Positions 35,099-46,317 of a stretch of DNA of 64,000 nucleotides are shown piece by piece (within the stretch, counting starts at the first letter, position 1; each line of letters opens with the position of its first letter). The translations under genes and the position numbers were made by a program. Source of the stretch: Comamonas thiooxydans (lineage in GTDB: Bacteria; Pseudomonadota; Gammaproteobacteria; Burkholderiales; Burkholderiaceae_C). Where the stretch lies: assembly GCF_002157685.2 (NCBI RefSeq), contig NZ_AP026738.1, positions 4,526,001-4,590,000 on the forward strand, given 5' to 3'. Below the pieces are notes generated by a model. The model was given only the letters and a program-made list of their open reading frames with translations, searched no databases and was not told the origin of the DNA.

Positions 35099-36388
35099 TT
35101 TTGCTTGAGAAACAATGGTTTGCTCAATCAGGCGGTCATCTCCGAGGATGATCATGGCAAACAGCAGCTCGTCCAGATTGCGCGCCTGGGCCGTCTTGCG
35201 CGCCAGCAACGGCGTGCAGCCGGGGTTGATGACGACCAGGTCGGCCTCGCAGCCGGGCTGCAGATTGCCGATCACGCCCTGCAGGCCCAAGGCTCGCGCA
35301 GCGCCTGCCGTGTGCTGCCACCACAGGTTTTGCGGCGACAGGCTCTGGCCCTGCTTGGCATGGCCCTCGCGCCCCACCACATAGGCGGCCTGCATGGTGC
35401 GAAACGGCGAGAAGCTCATGCCGCCGCCCACATCGCTGGCCAGCCCGTAAAGCATGCCCGCCTGGTCGGCCTTGAGGTAGTCGAAATAGCCGCTGGCCAG
35501 AAACTGGTTGCTGGTCGGACTGATGGCCGCCGCCGAACGCGTGTCGTGCATGAGCTGGCGATCGGTTTCATCGAGCCAGATGCTGTGCGCATAGACGGCG
35601 CGCTCGCGCATCAGGCCAAAGTCGTCGTAGACCGCCAGATAGCTGCGCGCGGCAGGGAACAGCTCCTTGACCCAGGCAATCTCGTCGAGGTTCTCGGCCA
35701 CATGGGACTGGATCCAGACATCGCCATACCTGGCTGCCAGCTCGCCCGCACCGCGCAGCTGCTCGGGCGTGCTGGTGGGCGCAAAGCGCGGCGTGATCGC
35801 ATAGCCCAGGCGGTCCACGCCATGCCAGCGCTGGATCAGGGTTTCGGTGTCGATCAGGCCTTGCTCGGTGTCGTCGCGCACGCCGTCGGGGCTGTTGCGG
35901 TCCTGCAGCACCTTGCCGGCAATCATGCGCATGCTGCGCTTTTGCGCTGCCGTCATGATGGCGTCCACCGATGCCGGATGCGAGGTTGCGAACGCCAGCG
36001 CCGTGGTCACGCCGTTGCGCAGCAGCTCGTTCATGAAGAAATCGGCCACGCCATCGGCATATTCGCGATCATGGAAGCGCGACTCGTGCGGGAAGGTGTA
36101 GTTCTCCAGCCAAGGCAGCAGGCCCGGGGCCGGCGCGCCGATCACATCGGTCTGCGGGTAGTGGATATGCAGGTCGACAAAACCCGGTGCCAGCAGCTTG
36201 CCGGGCAGGTGAATGACTTGCACACCTTCGCGCTCAAGATACTGGTCGGCCAGCGCCTGCCAGCTGCCCGCAGCCACCACACGCTGCACACCCGCGGCAT
36301 CGGGAGCAATCGCCAGCAAGGCGTCGGAGTCATAAACCGCTTGGCCGTCATCGGCGAAGCGCAGCAGGGCACTACGATAGATTTTCAT
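35096..36388 (-). CDS. guaD: Guanine deaminase
   Basis: This amidohydrolase turns guanine into xanthine and ammonia. It is 430 residues long. The metal-binding HxH is in LAPGFVDLHIHYPQTDV near residue 66, IQSHVAENLDEIAWVKELFP holds the next histidine and glutamate, HSIWLDETDRQLM carries a later histidine, and LASDVGGGMSFSPF the catalytic aspartate. These match GuaD rather than adenine or cytosine deaminases. The start at 36388 (MKIYRSALLRF) was chosen as the first conserved methionine. It is one of three purine-related loci in this part of the window. Confidence 0.93.
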   Translation of the reverse strand: MKIYRSALLRFADDGQAVYDSDALLAIAPDAAGVQRVVAAGSWQALADQYLEREGVQVIHLPGKLLAPGFVDLHIHYPQTDVIGAPAPGLLPWLENYTFPHESRFHDREYADGVADFFMNELLRNGVTTALAFATSHPASVDAIMTAAQKRSMRMIAGKVLQDRNSPDGVRDDTEQGLIDTETLIQRWHGVDRLGYAITPRFAPTSTPEQLRGAGELAARYGDVWIQSHVAENLDEIAWVKELFPAARSYLAVYDDFGLMRERAVYAHSIWLDETDRQLMHDTRSAAAISPTSNQFLASGYFDYLKADQAGMLYGLASDVGGGMSFSPFRTMQAAYVVGREGHAKQGQSLSPQNLWWQHTAGAARALGLQGVIGNLQPGCEADLVVINPGCTPLLARKTAQARNLDELLFAMIILGDDRLIEQTIVSQAK

Positions 36389-36631
36389 GGACCAGAGCTT
36401 ACGCGCCTGCTCTCGCCTGCGGAACACGGCAGCGCTTATAGAGGCTATACGACTGCACGCAGGCCAGGCCTATCGCTATCGATAACAAAGCTGGTTTCTC
36501 TCTCCTGTCATTGAATTCAATACTATTCATGCACCCAATCCAGTATCAGCAAGCGACAGAAGCTAGCATTTTTGCTAGTTCAACAGGTTTGAAACCAGCA
36601 CTGCAACACCATCCGGCCCGCAGCCGCGTGG

Positions 36632-37529
36632 CTAGGTGGCGCAGCTTCTGGCAACGGCCAGAAAGGCGCGCACTGCGGGTGAGTTCTCGCGCTCGCGGTA
36701 GGCCAGCGCCATGTGCACGTTTTCCTTGAAGTCGCGCAGCGGCCTGAAGGCCACGCCCGGCTGATTGAGCAGGCGGTTCGACTCGGGCAGCACCACAATC
36801 CCATACCCGGCAGCCGCCAGGCTGGTCGCCGTGACGAAGTCGTTGACGCGATAGGCCTCGCGGGCCGAAAACCCGGCCGTCTCGGCCAGCCGTGCCAGCA
36901 CCTCGGCAAAGCCTTCGCTTTCATTGATGAACTGCGGCGCAATAAAGGTCTGGCCGCGCAGATCGGCCACGCTGATGGACTCATGGCGTGCCAGTGGGTG
37001 GTTCTCGGCCAGCGCCACCATGAAGGGCTCGCTGTGCACGATGACCGCCTTGACGCCCTCGGGGTAGCGACGGCGCGGCCGCAGCAGCCCGGCATCGATC
37101 TCGCCCTGCTGCAGCGCCTGCAACTGGCGCGGCGTCTCCATGGCCAGCACCTGCATGTGCACCTGCTCATGGCCGGGGCGGAACTGCGTGAGCATGCGCG
37201 CCAGCACGCCCGAAGTCACGGACGAGGAGATATAGCCCAGCTTGACATGGCCGCTCATGCCCTGGGCCGCCAGCTGCCCGATCTGCTGGGCCCGCTCCAT
37301 ATGGCGCAGCACGGCCACGGCCTCTTCATAGAGCAGCTCGCCCGCATCGGTCAGCGTGATGGGTTTGCGCTTGTTGCGCTGCAGCAGGCGCACGCCCAGT
37401 TGCTGCTCCAGCTGCTGCACCTGCACGCTGACGGCGGACTGGGCCACGCCCAGCTTGTCGGCGGCACGAGAGAAGTGCAGCTCCTGGGCCACGGTGACGA
37501 AGTGCTCGAGTTGGCGGTAGCTGAGCATG
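36632..37529 (-). CDS. LysR family regulator divergent from glaH
   Basis: A 298-residue LysR-type regulator. The winged helix is at residues 1-60 (YRQLEHFVTVAQELHFSRAA, LGVAQSAVSVQVQQLEQQLG), and the periplasmic-binding-like sensor domain covers 90-298. It is divergent from the glutarate hydroxylase gene with about 100 bases between, the classical arrangement for control of the neighbour. In E. coli the corresponding operon is controlled by a GntR protein (CsiR), so a LysR here is a different solution. The ligand is unknown. The start codon lies at about 37528. Confidence 0.88.
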
Positions 37530-37632
37530 GATTTAATCTGAAATTCTTATCAAAAAATGCGTTTAACCCCGTAGATCGTATCAAACAAGAAGCGTCAAAT
37601 CAGCCCATTCCTGATTGAAGGCCCCACCCACC

Positions 37633-38556
37633 ATGAACGCTACCACCCCCCAGCAACTGATTCAGCCCGTCGCCTACGAGATCGCCGCTCACCCCGAGCA
37701 CCCTCGCCTGCTGAAGCTGACGCTGAACACCGAAGCCCTGAACGCCTTCCTGGCCGATGTGCGCGATATCGACGTGCAGAACCTCGAGTACGTGCCTTTC
37801 ATGCGCTTTCATCTGGCGCGCCGCCTGAAGGCGCACATGGGTGCCGACTTTGGCGAGACCCTGGTGAACATCATCAAGGACCGCAAGCATGGCGGCTTTG
37901 TGCTGGGTCTGGAAGGCGTGAGCCAGGATAGCGACGACTATGTGAAGTTCGGCACCGCCATCGGCCATATCCTGGGCCCGGCCAACCACGACTCCATGTC
38001 CAACAAGTACTACGCACGTTTCCTGGTCAAGCACACCGACGCCAGCGACTCCTATCTGCGCCAGGCCTATCGTCTTTTCACCATGCACACCGACGGCACC
38101 TTCGTGACCGAAGCCACCGACTGGCTGCTGATGATGAAGTTCGACGAGCAAAACGCCGTGGGCGGTGAGTCGCGCTTTCTGCACCTGGACGACTGGAGCG
38201 AGCTGGACTGCTTCGTGCAAGACCCGCTGGGCGCCAAGCCCCTGCTGTACAAGGCTCCCGGCTCCAAGAACGTGAACGAGCGCGTGGAACGCCCCGTGTT
38301 CTTCCACGGCGAGTTCGGCCTGTCGATCTCCTTCATCGACCAGTTCGTGCAGCCTGCCAACGACGCCGAAGCCGAATATCTGCAGAATCTGTCCGAATCG
38401 ATGGAAAATTCGCCCGGCACCCGCACCGTCAGCCTGCCCGCTGGCGACCTGGTGGTTCTGAACAACTACTTCTATGTGCACGGCCGCGCACCGTTCGAAC
38501 GTAACGAGCAACTGCACCGCGAGCTGATGCGTCAGCGCGGTACATTCGCTCAGTAA
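37633..38556 (+). CDS. glaH: Glutarate 2-hydroxylase (CsiD/GlaH family)
   Basis: This Fe(II)/2-oxoglutarate dioxygenase of 307 residues hydroxylates glutarate to L-2-hydroxyglutarate in lysine breakdown. Blocks shared with E. coli CsiD, from memory, include YYARFLVKHTDASDSYLRQA, TDWLLMMKFDEQNAVGGESR, FLHLDDWSELD, IDQFVQP and RELMRQRG. The iron ligands are H152-T-D154 in MHTDGTF and H283 in YVHGR. ATG at 37633 gives the right length. A TTG at 37615 extends the frame by six codons. An FMN oxidase gene follows 100 bases downstream on the same strand and a LysR gene lies divergently. Confidence 0.9.
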   Translation: MNATTPQQLIQPVAYEIAAHPEHPRLLKLTLNTEALNAFLADVRDIDVQNLEYVPFMRFHLARRLKAHMGADFGETLVNIIKDRKHGGFVLGLEGVSQDSDDYVKFGTAIGHILGPANHDSMSNKYYARFLVKHTDASDSYLRQAYRLFTMHTDGTFVTEATDWLLMMKFDEQNAVGGESRFLHLDDWSELDCFVQDPLGAKPLLYKAPGSKNVNERVERPVFFHGEFGLSISFIDQFVQPANDAEAEYLQNLSESMENSPGTRTVSLPAGDLVVLNNYFYVHGRAPFERNEQLHRELMRQRGTFAQ

Positions 38557-38656
38557 ACCTTGAACACCTGATGTTTCTGTCACGCCCCCGTGCACCGCAA
38601 GTGTGCGGGGGCGTAGCCAGTTAAACCCCTGAATTTCGCTCCCGAGGCGCCCTACC

Positions 38657-39898
38657 ATGGCATCGTCACAAGCCCCTGCTGCAAACGCAGCCTCCGCCCC
38701 CAAAGCGCAAGCCGCCTACGGCCAACGCGCAGGGCTTCCCCGTCATCTGCAGAACATTCTGTCGCTGCATGACTTCGAGGCCGCAGCGCGCAAGCACCTG
38801 CCCCGCCCTCTGTTTGGCTATGTCTCCGGCGCGGCTGAAGACTGCGTCTCGCTGCAGGCCAACCGTGACAGCTTCCAGCAATACGGCTTCAGCTCCAGGG
38901 TCATGGTGGATGTGTCGCAGCGCAACCAGAAGGTCGAGCTGTTCGGCCAGACCTGGGACTCGCCATTCGGCGTGGCCCCCGTGGGTATCAGCGCCATCAA
39001 CGCCTACCGTGGCGATCTGGTGCTGGCTCAGACCGCTGCAGCGAATCGCATTCCCGCCATCATGAGCGGCACCTCGCTGATCCCCATGGAAGATGTAGCC
39101 AAGGCTGCACCATCGACCTGGTTTCAGGCCTATCTGCCCGGCGATACCAGCCGCATCGACGGCCTGATCGACCGCATCGAAGCCGCAGGCTTTGGCACCC
39201 TGGTCATCACCGTGGACATCCCGGTCTGGGCCAACCGCGAAAACAATGTGCGCACCGGTTTCTCGATGCCGCTGCGCCCCTCGCTGCGCCTGGCTTATGA
39301 CGGCATCACCCGCCCGCGCTGGATGGTGGGCACCATGCTGCGCACGCTGATCAACCACGGCATGCCGCACTTCGAGAATTCGTTTGCCACGCGCGGCGCG
39401 CCTTTGCTGTCGGGCACCGCCATCCGCGACACCTCGGGCCGTGACCACCTGAACTGGAAGAACATCGAACGCATTCGCCAGCGCTGGAAGGGCAACCTGG
39501 TCATCAAGGGTATCCTCAACGAAGACGATGCCGTGATGGCCACCGATATCGGCGCGCAAGGCATCGTGGTCTCCAACCACGGCGGCCGTCAGCTCGACGG
39601 CGTGGTCGCCCCGCTGCAAATGCTGCCTTATGTGGTGGACCGCGTGGGCCACCGCACGGCCGTGATGATGGACAGCGGCATTCGCCGCGGCAGCGATGTA
39701 CTCAAGGCCATGGCCCTGGGCGCGCGCATGGTGTTTCTGGGCCGCCCCTTCATGTACGCCGCCGCAGTTGGCGGTGCGCAGGGCGTTCATCACGCCATCA
39801 CCTTGCTGCGTGACGAGGTGGACCGCAATATGGCCATGCTGGGCGCGACCTCCATGGCCGAGATCACCCGCGACTGCCTGCGCGCGACGCGGGCCTGA
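38657..39898 (+). CDS. FMN-dependent (S)-2-hydroxyacid oxidase/dehydrogenase
   Basis: A 413-residue flavoprotein of the LldD, glycolate oxidase and mandelate dehydrogenase family. After a 25-residue Ala-rich extension, the TIM barrel shows PRPLFGYVSGAAEDCVSL, FGVAPVGISAI, the catalytic histidine in GIVVSNHGGRQLDG, and the FMN phosphate site DSGIRRGSDVLKAMALGA. Known members oxidise L-lactate, glycolate or mandelate. Its place after glaH suggests L-2-hydroxyglutarate as substrate, doing the job of the FAD enzyme LhgO. Lactate remains an alternative, since a lactate-type permease exists at 17 kb. Confidence 0.88.
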   Translation: MASSQAPAANAASAPKAQAAYGQRAGLPRHLQNILSLHDFEAAARKHLPRPLFGYVSGAAEDCVSLQANRDSFQQYGFSSRVMVDVSQRNQKVELFGQTWDSPFGVAPVGISAINAYRGDLVLAQTAAANRIPAIMSGTSLIPMEDVAKAAPSTWFQAYLPGDTSRIDGLIDRIEAAGFGTLVITVDIPVWANRENNVRTGFSMPLRPSLRLAYDGITRPRWMVGTMLRTLINHGMPHFENSFATRGAPLLSGTAIRDTSGRDHLNWKNIERIRQRWKGNLVIKGILNEDDAVMATDIGAQGIVVSNHGGRQLDGVVAPLQMLPYVVDRVGHRTAVMMDSGIRRGSDVLKAMALGARMVFLGRPFMYAAAVGGAQGVHHAITLLRDEVDRNMAMLGATSMAEITRDCLRATRA

Positions 39899-39950
39899 AA
39901 CCGCTCAGCCTCTAAGATAGAACGCTTGAACCATAAAAAAGGAGAGCGTC

Positions 39951-40391
39951 ATGCCCATGTTTGTAGACCACTCGCCCCCTGGCCAGTGCATTTTCTGCAA
40001 GCTCGTCAAAGGGGAGATTCCATCGGCCAAGGTCTATGAGGACGATTTGACCATCGCCTTCATGGACATCGGCCAGGCCACGCGCGGCCATGTGCTGGTC
40101 GCCAGCAAGCGCCATGCCGTCAATCTGCTGGAGCTGACGCCTGAGGAAGCCGGTGCCGTGATGCAGACGGCCCAGCGCGTGGCGGCCGCGGTGAACAAGG
40201 CTTTCGATCCCGACGGCATCAACATCTTCCAGGCCAATGGCGCGCCAGCGGGGCAGACGGTGTTTCACTTTCACCTGCATGTGCTGCCGCGTTTCGAGGG
40301 CGATGGCCTGTCCGTGGTCTGGAAGCGCGAAGAGCCGGGCTTTGCGGCACTGGGAGAGTTGGCTGAGCGCATCAAGGCCCAGCTTTCCTGA
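39951..40391 (+). CDS. HIT family hydrolase
   Basis: A 146-residue histidine-triad protein, a nucleotide-binding hydrolase or transferase. The N-terminal CIFCKLVKGEIPSAKVYEDD is typical, and the triad HFHLHVLPR is at about 103-111. Substrates of bacterial members include adenosine phosphoramidates. AGGAGAG lies upstream of ATG 39951. It follows the FMN oxidase by 52 bases on the same strand and may be read from the same transcript, though a functional link is not evident. Confidence 0.92.
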   Translation: MPMFVDHSPPGQCIFCKLVKGEIPSAKVYEDDLTIAFMDIGQATRGHVLVASKRHAVNLLELTPEEAGAVMQTAQRVAAAVNKAFDPDGINIFQANGAPAGQTVFHFHLHVLPRFEGDGLSVVWKREEPGFAALGELAERIKAQLS

Positions 40392-40412
40392 AGCAAGTCA
40401 CTGATAAAAAAA

Positions 40413-40490
40413 GAGCAACCAGCACTTGATATTCATCGATTTCAGATAGAAATTTATCTAAAACCCTGATGTAGAAAGCGCTGGAAGCTC
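40413..40490. repeat. Two-tier palindromic element, copy C
   Basis: AGAGCAACCAGC on the left pairs imperfectly with GCGCTGGAAGCTC on the right. The inner hairpin is AGATA-GAAAT-TTATCT at 40444-40460, and GATTTCAGATAGA is shared with copy B. It separates the convergent HIT and adenine deaminase genes and likely acts as a terminator. Confidence 0.6.
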
Positions 40491-40496
40491 CTATTT

Positions 40497-42670
<2,174 letters not shown>

Positions 42671-42696
42671 GGGGATACTCGTCATTATCGAAATAC

Positions 42697-42720
42697 AAAG
42701 GGCCGCTCTGCGGCGGCCCT
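42697..42720 (-). terminator. Hairpin after the second BMP lipoprotein gene
   Basis: AGGGCCGC (42699-42706) pairs with GCGGCCCT (42713-42720). On the minus strand it is followed by TTGTATTTC. It lies between the BMP gene and the Rieske gene and may only partly terminate, setting lower expression downstream. Confidence 0.55.
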
Positions 42721-42843
42721 GTCGCTGCAAGTCGTGCCTGGACGACTGTCAACAGCCAACACTACCCGGCAAACCCGGGGTCTGCCTTGAAGACATGCGC
42801 CACAGGCCGCAATCGGTGCGGCGCGATGCCCGATCGGCAGTGC

Positions 42844-44001
42844 TTACTTGGCGTCGCCACCTGGCACTTTGCCTTCCACGCCCTTGACGTAGAAATTGAT
42901 GCCTTTGAGGAAACCGTCATCGGCAACCTTGTCGGCAGCGATCAGTTCCTTGCCGTCCTGGCCGGTTATAGGGCCCTTCCAGATGGTGAATGTACCTTCC
43001 TTCAGTCCCTTTTTCACGTCCTCAACCTTTGCCTTGAGTTCGGCAGGAATGTCGTCAGCCAGTGAAACAATGTCGATCACGCCTTCCTTGACGCCCCACC
43101 AGGTCTGACGGCTGGTCCACTTTCCTTCCAGCGCGCTGCGGGTGGAGTCGATGTAGTAAGGCGCCCAGTTGATGATGGACGAGCCCAGGTGAGCCTTGGG
43201 ACCATAGGCCGTCATGTCCGAATCCCAGCCGAAGGCACGCTTGCCTTTTTCCTCGGCCGTCTTCAGCACGGCCGGCGAATCGGTGTTCTGGAACAGGATG
43301 TCGGCGCCGCCGTTGATCAGGCTGGTTGCAGCCTCGGTTTCCTTGGGAGGGCTGAACCATTCGTTGACCCAGACCACCTTGGTCTTGATCTTGGGATTCA
43401 CGGACTGTGCGCCCAGGGTGAAGCTGTTGATATTGCGGATCACTTCGGGAATCGGCACAGAGCCCACCACGCCCAGGGTGTTGGACTTGGTCATGCCACC
43501 TGCAATGATGCCGGCCAGATAGGCTCCTTCGTAAGTGCGGCTGTCATAGGTGCTGACATTGGCGGCGGTCTTGTAGCCGGTGGCGTGTTCCCACTTCACA
43601 TCGGCGAATTCGGGGGCCAGCTTCTGGATCACGTCCATATAGCCGAAGGTGGTACCGAACACCAGCTTGTTGCCCTGCGAAGCCATGTCGCGCAGCACGC
43701 GCTCGGCATCGGCACCTTCGGGCACGCTCTCCACATAGCTGGTCTTGATCTTGTCACCAAACTCTTTTTCCAGGGCCTTGCGGGCCTGGTCATGGGCAAA
43801 GGACCAACCACCGTCGCCCACCGGGCCGACATAAGCAAAAGCAATCTTCAGAGGTTCCGGAGCAGCGGCCGCAGGAGCAGCAGCCGGGGCTGCTGCCGGC
43901 GCAGCTGCTTCTTCCTTCTTGCCGCAGCCCACGAGAGCGGCCGAGGCAATCGCCGTCAGTGCGGCGACCTTGATCAATGAACGCTTGTGCAAATCAGTCA
44001 T
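42844..44001 (-). CDS. BMP family ABC transporter lipoprotein (copy 2)
   Basis: A 385-residue substrate-binding lipoprotein of the Bmp/PnrA type, whose members bind purine nucleosides. The signal peptide ends in LVGC, giving lipid-modified C26, followed by an Ala/Pro linker. The binding fold shows AFAYVGPVGDGGWSFAHDQ, LVFGTTFGYMDV, GVVGSVPIPEVIRNINSF, and GGADILFQNTDSPAVL. It is closely related to the adjacent copy at 44196-45341. It is one of two receptors for the single ATPase/permease set upstream. The start at 44001 is preceded by AAGG. Confidence 0.93.
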   Translation of the reverse strand: MTDLHKRSLIKVAALTAIASAALVGCGKKEEAAAPAAAPAAAPAAAAPEPLKIAFAYVGPVGDGGWSFAHDQARKALEKEFGDKIKTSYVESVPEGADAERVLRDMASQGNKLVFGTTFGYMDVIQKLAPEFADVKWEHATGYKTAANVSTYDSRTYEGAYLAGIIAGGMTKSNTLGVVGSVPIPEVIRNINSFTLGAQSVNPKIKTKVVWVNEWFSPPKETEAATSLINGGADILFQNTDSPAVLKTAEEKGKRAFGWDSDMTAYGPKAHLGSSIINWAPYYIDSTRSALEGKWTSRQTWWGVKEGVIDIVSLADDIPAELKAKVEDVKKGLKEGTFTIWKGPITGQDGKELIAADKVADDGFLKGINFYVKGVEGKVPGGDAK

Positions 44002-44138
44002 TAAAGTTTCCTTGGAACAAAGAGTGAGGTTTGAAACCGATAGGAGCGCAAGCCCATGGATACCGGTTACACCTTGGGCAATATATGCATAAACTGCGCC
44101 AAATTGCAGATAGGTATCCTGAAAACGACAGCGCAAAA

Positions 44139-44162
44139 AGAAAGGCCCCTCGGGGCCTTTGA
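44139..44162 (-). terminator. Terminator after BMP copy 1
   Basis: AAAGGCCCC-TC-GGGGCCTTT (44141-44160) is a near-perfect palindrome, and the minus strand continues with CTTTTTGCGC. It lies just after the stop codon of the gene at 44196 and before BMP copy 2. Confidence 0.8.
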
Positions 44163-44195
44163 TCGGACGCTGGTCAGACGTCCCGCAAACAGTGC

Positions 44196-45341
44196 TTATT
44201 TGGCGCCGGGCACCTTGCCCTCGATACCGTTCACATAGAAGTTGATGCTGCGCAGCCAGGCGTCGTCCGCCACCTTGCCGGCTTCCAGCAGTTCCTTGCC
44301 GGTGTTGTCCTTGATGGGACCTGTCCAGACGGCGAAGGAGCCGTCCTTCAGGCCGGCGCGGGCCTTCTCCACCTTGTCCTTGATTTCCTGGGGCACGTCG
44401 TCAGCGATCTTCTTCAGGTCGATGGCGCCTTCCTTCACACCCCACCAGAAGTTGCCGGTCTGCCACTTGCCTGCCAGCGTGTCTTCCACCACCTTGCTGT
44501 AGTAGGGGGTCCAGTCGATCACGGCAGAGCCCAGATGAGCCTTGGGCGCGAAGCCGCTCATGTCGCCGTCCTTGCCGAAGGCACGGGCACCGCGCTCCTC
44601 GGCTGTCTTCAGCACGGCGGGAGAGTTTGTGTTCTGGTACATCACGTCCACGCCGCCATTGATCAGGCTGTTGGCAGCTTCGGATTCCTTGGGAGGGGCA
44701 AACCACTCGTTCACCCAGACCACCTTGGCCTTGATGGAGGGGTCGATGCTCTGAGCGCCCAGCACAAAGCTGTTGATGTTGCGCACCACTTCGGGGATTG
44801 GCACCGAAGCCACCACGCCCACGGTCTTGGTCTTGGTCATGGCACCCGCCACGATGCCGGCCAGATAAGCACCTTCAAAGGTCTTGGTGTCGTACACGGC
44901 TGCGTTGTCGGCCGTCTTGTAGCCGGTGGCGTGCTCGAACTTCACATCCTTGACGTCGGCGGCGACTTTCTGCACAAAGTCCTGATAGCCGAAGCTGGTG
45001 GCGAAGACCAGCTTGTTGCCCTGACCGATCATGTCGCGCATCACGCGCTCTGCGTCGGCAGACTCTGGCACGCTCTCGACCATGGAAGTCTCGATCTTGT
45101 CGCCGAACTTCTCCTGGATGGCCTTGCGGCCCAGCTCGTGCTGGTAGGTCCAGCCGCCGTCGCCGATGGGGCTCACATACATGAAGCCGATCTTGAGCTT
45201 GTCGGCAGCTGGAGCAGCCGCAGGTGCTGCGGCAGGAGCCGCTGGTGCTTCTTCCTTCTTGCCGCAAGCGGTCAGCACAGCCATGGAAACAGCCGACAGG
45301 CCGATCATCTTGATCAGAGCGCGTTTGCCCAGAGTTGTCAT
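44196..45341 (-). CDS. BMP family ABC transporter lipoprotein (copy 1)
   Basis: A 381-residue lipoprotein with lipobox LTAC (C26) and an Ala/Pro linker. The core repeats the blocks of copy 2: FMYVSPIGDGGWTYQHELG, FATSFGYQDFVQK, GVVASVPIPEVVRNINSF and YQNTNSPAVLKTAEE. It lies 53 bases after the permease gene, so it is the proximal receptor of the importer. Differences from copy 2 around the pocket-forming loops suggest that the two receptors bind different but related purines. The start at 45341 is supported by GAGGACAA upstream. Confidence 0.94.
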   Translation of the reverse strand: MTTLGKRALIKMIGLSAVSMAVLTACGKKEEAPAAPAAAPAAAPAADKLKIGFMYVSPIGDGGWTYQHELGRKAIQEKFGDKIETSMVESVPESADAERVMRDMIGQGNKLVFATSFGYQDFVQKVAADVKDVKFEHATGYKTADNAAVYDTKTFEGAYLAGIVAGAMTKTKTVGVVASVPIPEVVRNINSFVLGAQSIDPSIKAKVVWVNEWFAPPKESEAANSLINGGVDVMYQNTNSPAVLKTAEERGARAFGKDGDMSGFAPKAHLGSAVIDWTPYYSKVVEDTLAGKWQTGNFWWGVKEGAIDLKKIADDVPQEIKDKVEKARAGLKDGSFAVWTGPIKDNTGKELLEAGKVADDAWLRSINFYVNGIEGKVPGAK

Positions 45342-45393
45342 TGAAGTTGTCCTCTCATTATTTTTGAAAAGCGGATTGCACCACATTTGGGCA

Positions 45394-46314
45394 TCACGCT
45401 CCAGGGTAGAAGGGTTTTCCCAGGGAGGCCGGCATATTGGCTCGAATCCAGGTCGGATTGCGCGAGATCAGCACCAGCACCACGATGGTGGCCAGATACG
45501 GCAGCATGGAGAGAATCTGGCTGGGCACCTGAACCCCCGTGGCCTGCAGATGGAACTGCAACATGGTCACGCCGCCAAACAGATAGGCGCCCAGCAGGAC
45601 GCGGGCCGGCCTCCAGGTCGCGAAAGTCGTCAGCGCCAGAGCGATCCAGCCTCGACCCGAAACCATGTTCTCCACCCACAGCGGCGTGTAGACCACGGAG
45701 ATGAAGGCACCCGCCAGCCCGCACATGGCACCGCCAAACATCACGGCCATCAGACGGATGCGGCGCACGGGATAGCCCAGGGCATGGGCTGACGAGGGCG
45801 ACTCGCCGACCGAGCGCAGCACCAGACCCGCACGCGTGCGATACAGAAACCAGACCATCAGGGCCGCCAGCACGATGGCGCCGTAGACCAGCGGGTGCAG
45901 CGTGAACAAGGCCGGGCCCACGAGCGGCAGATCTGCCAGGCCCGGGATCGAGTACTTGGGCAGCTCGGGCAGCTTGGCCTGTACATAGCCCAGGCCCACA
46001 AAAGCCGAGAAGCCCGCGCCGAACAGCGAAAGCGCAAGACCGGTTGCGTACTGGTTGGTGTTGAACCAGATCACCAGTCCCCCAAAGATGGCAGCCAGCA
46101 AGGCCCCTGCCAGCATGCCCGCGCCAAAGCCCAGCCAGGTACTGCCGGTGTGCACGGTAGCGGCAAAACCCGCAATGGCAGCACAGAGCATCATGCCTTC
46201 GGCACCGAGATTGACGATGCCCGATTTTTCATTGATCAGCAGGCCCAGGGCCGCCAGCGCCAGAACGGTGCCGGCGCTGAGGGTGGAGCCCAGCAGCAGT
46301 GCATAGGATTCCAT
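45394..46314 (-). CDS. ABC transporter permease, NupQ/YufQ type
   Basis: A 306-residue inner-membrane permease with about nine helices, of the branched-chain amino acid/BMP-type family (BPD_transp_2). Family landmarks are LGLLINEKSGIVNLGAEGMM near the N-terminus and VGESPSSAHALGYPVRRIR with the coupling EAA-like loop. Its start is four bases after the stop of the other permease gene, so the pair is translationally linked. Together they form the channel of the purine nucleoside-type importer. Confidence 0.93.
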   Translation of the reverse strand: MESYALLLGSTLSAGTVLALAALGLLINEKSGIVNLGAEGMMLCAAIAGFAATVHTGSTWLGFGAGMLAGALLAAIFGGLVIWFNTNQYATGLALSLFGAGFSAFVGLGYVQAKLPELPKYSIPGLADLPLVGPALFTLHPLVYGAIVLAALMVWFLYRTRAGLVLRSVGESPSSAHALGYPVRRIRLMAVMFGGAMCGLAGAFISVVYTPLWVENMVSGRGWIALALTTFATWRPARVLLGAYLFGGVTMLQFHLQATGVQVPSQILSMLPYLATIVVLVLISRNPTWIRANMPASLGKPFYPGA

Positions 46315-46317
46315 GGA

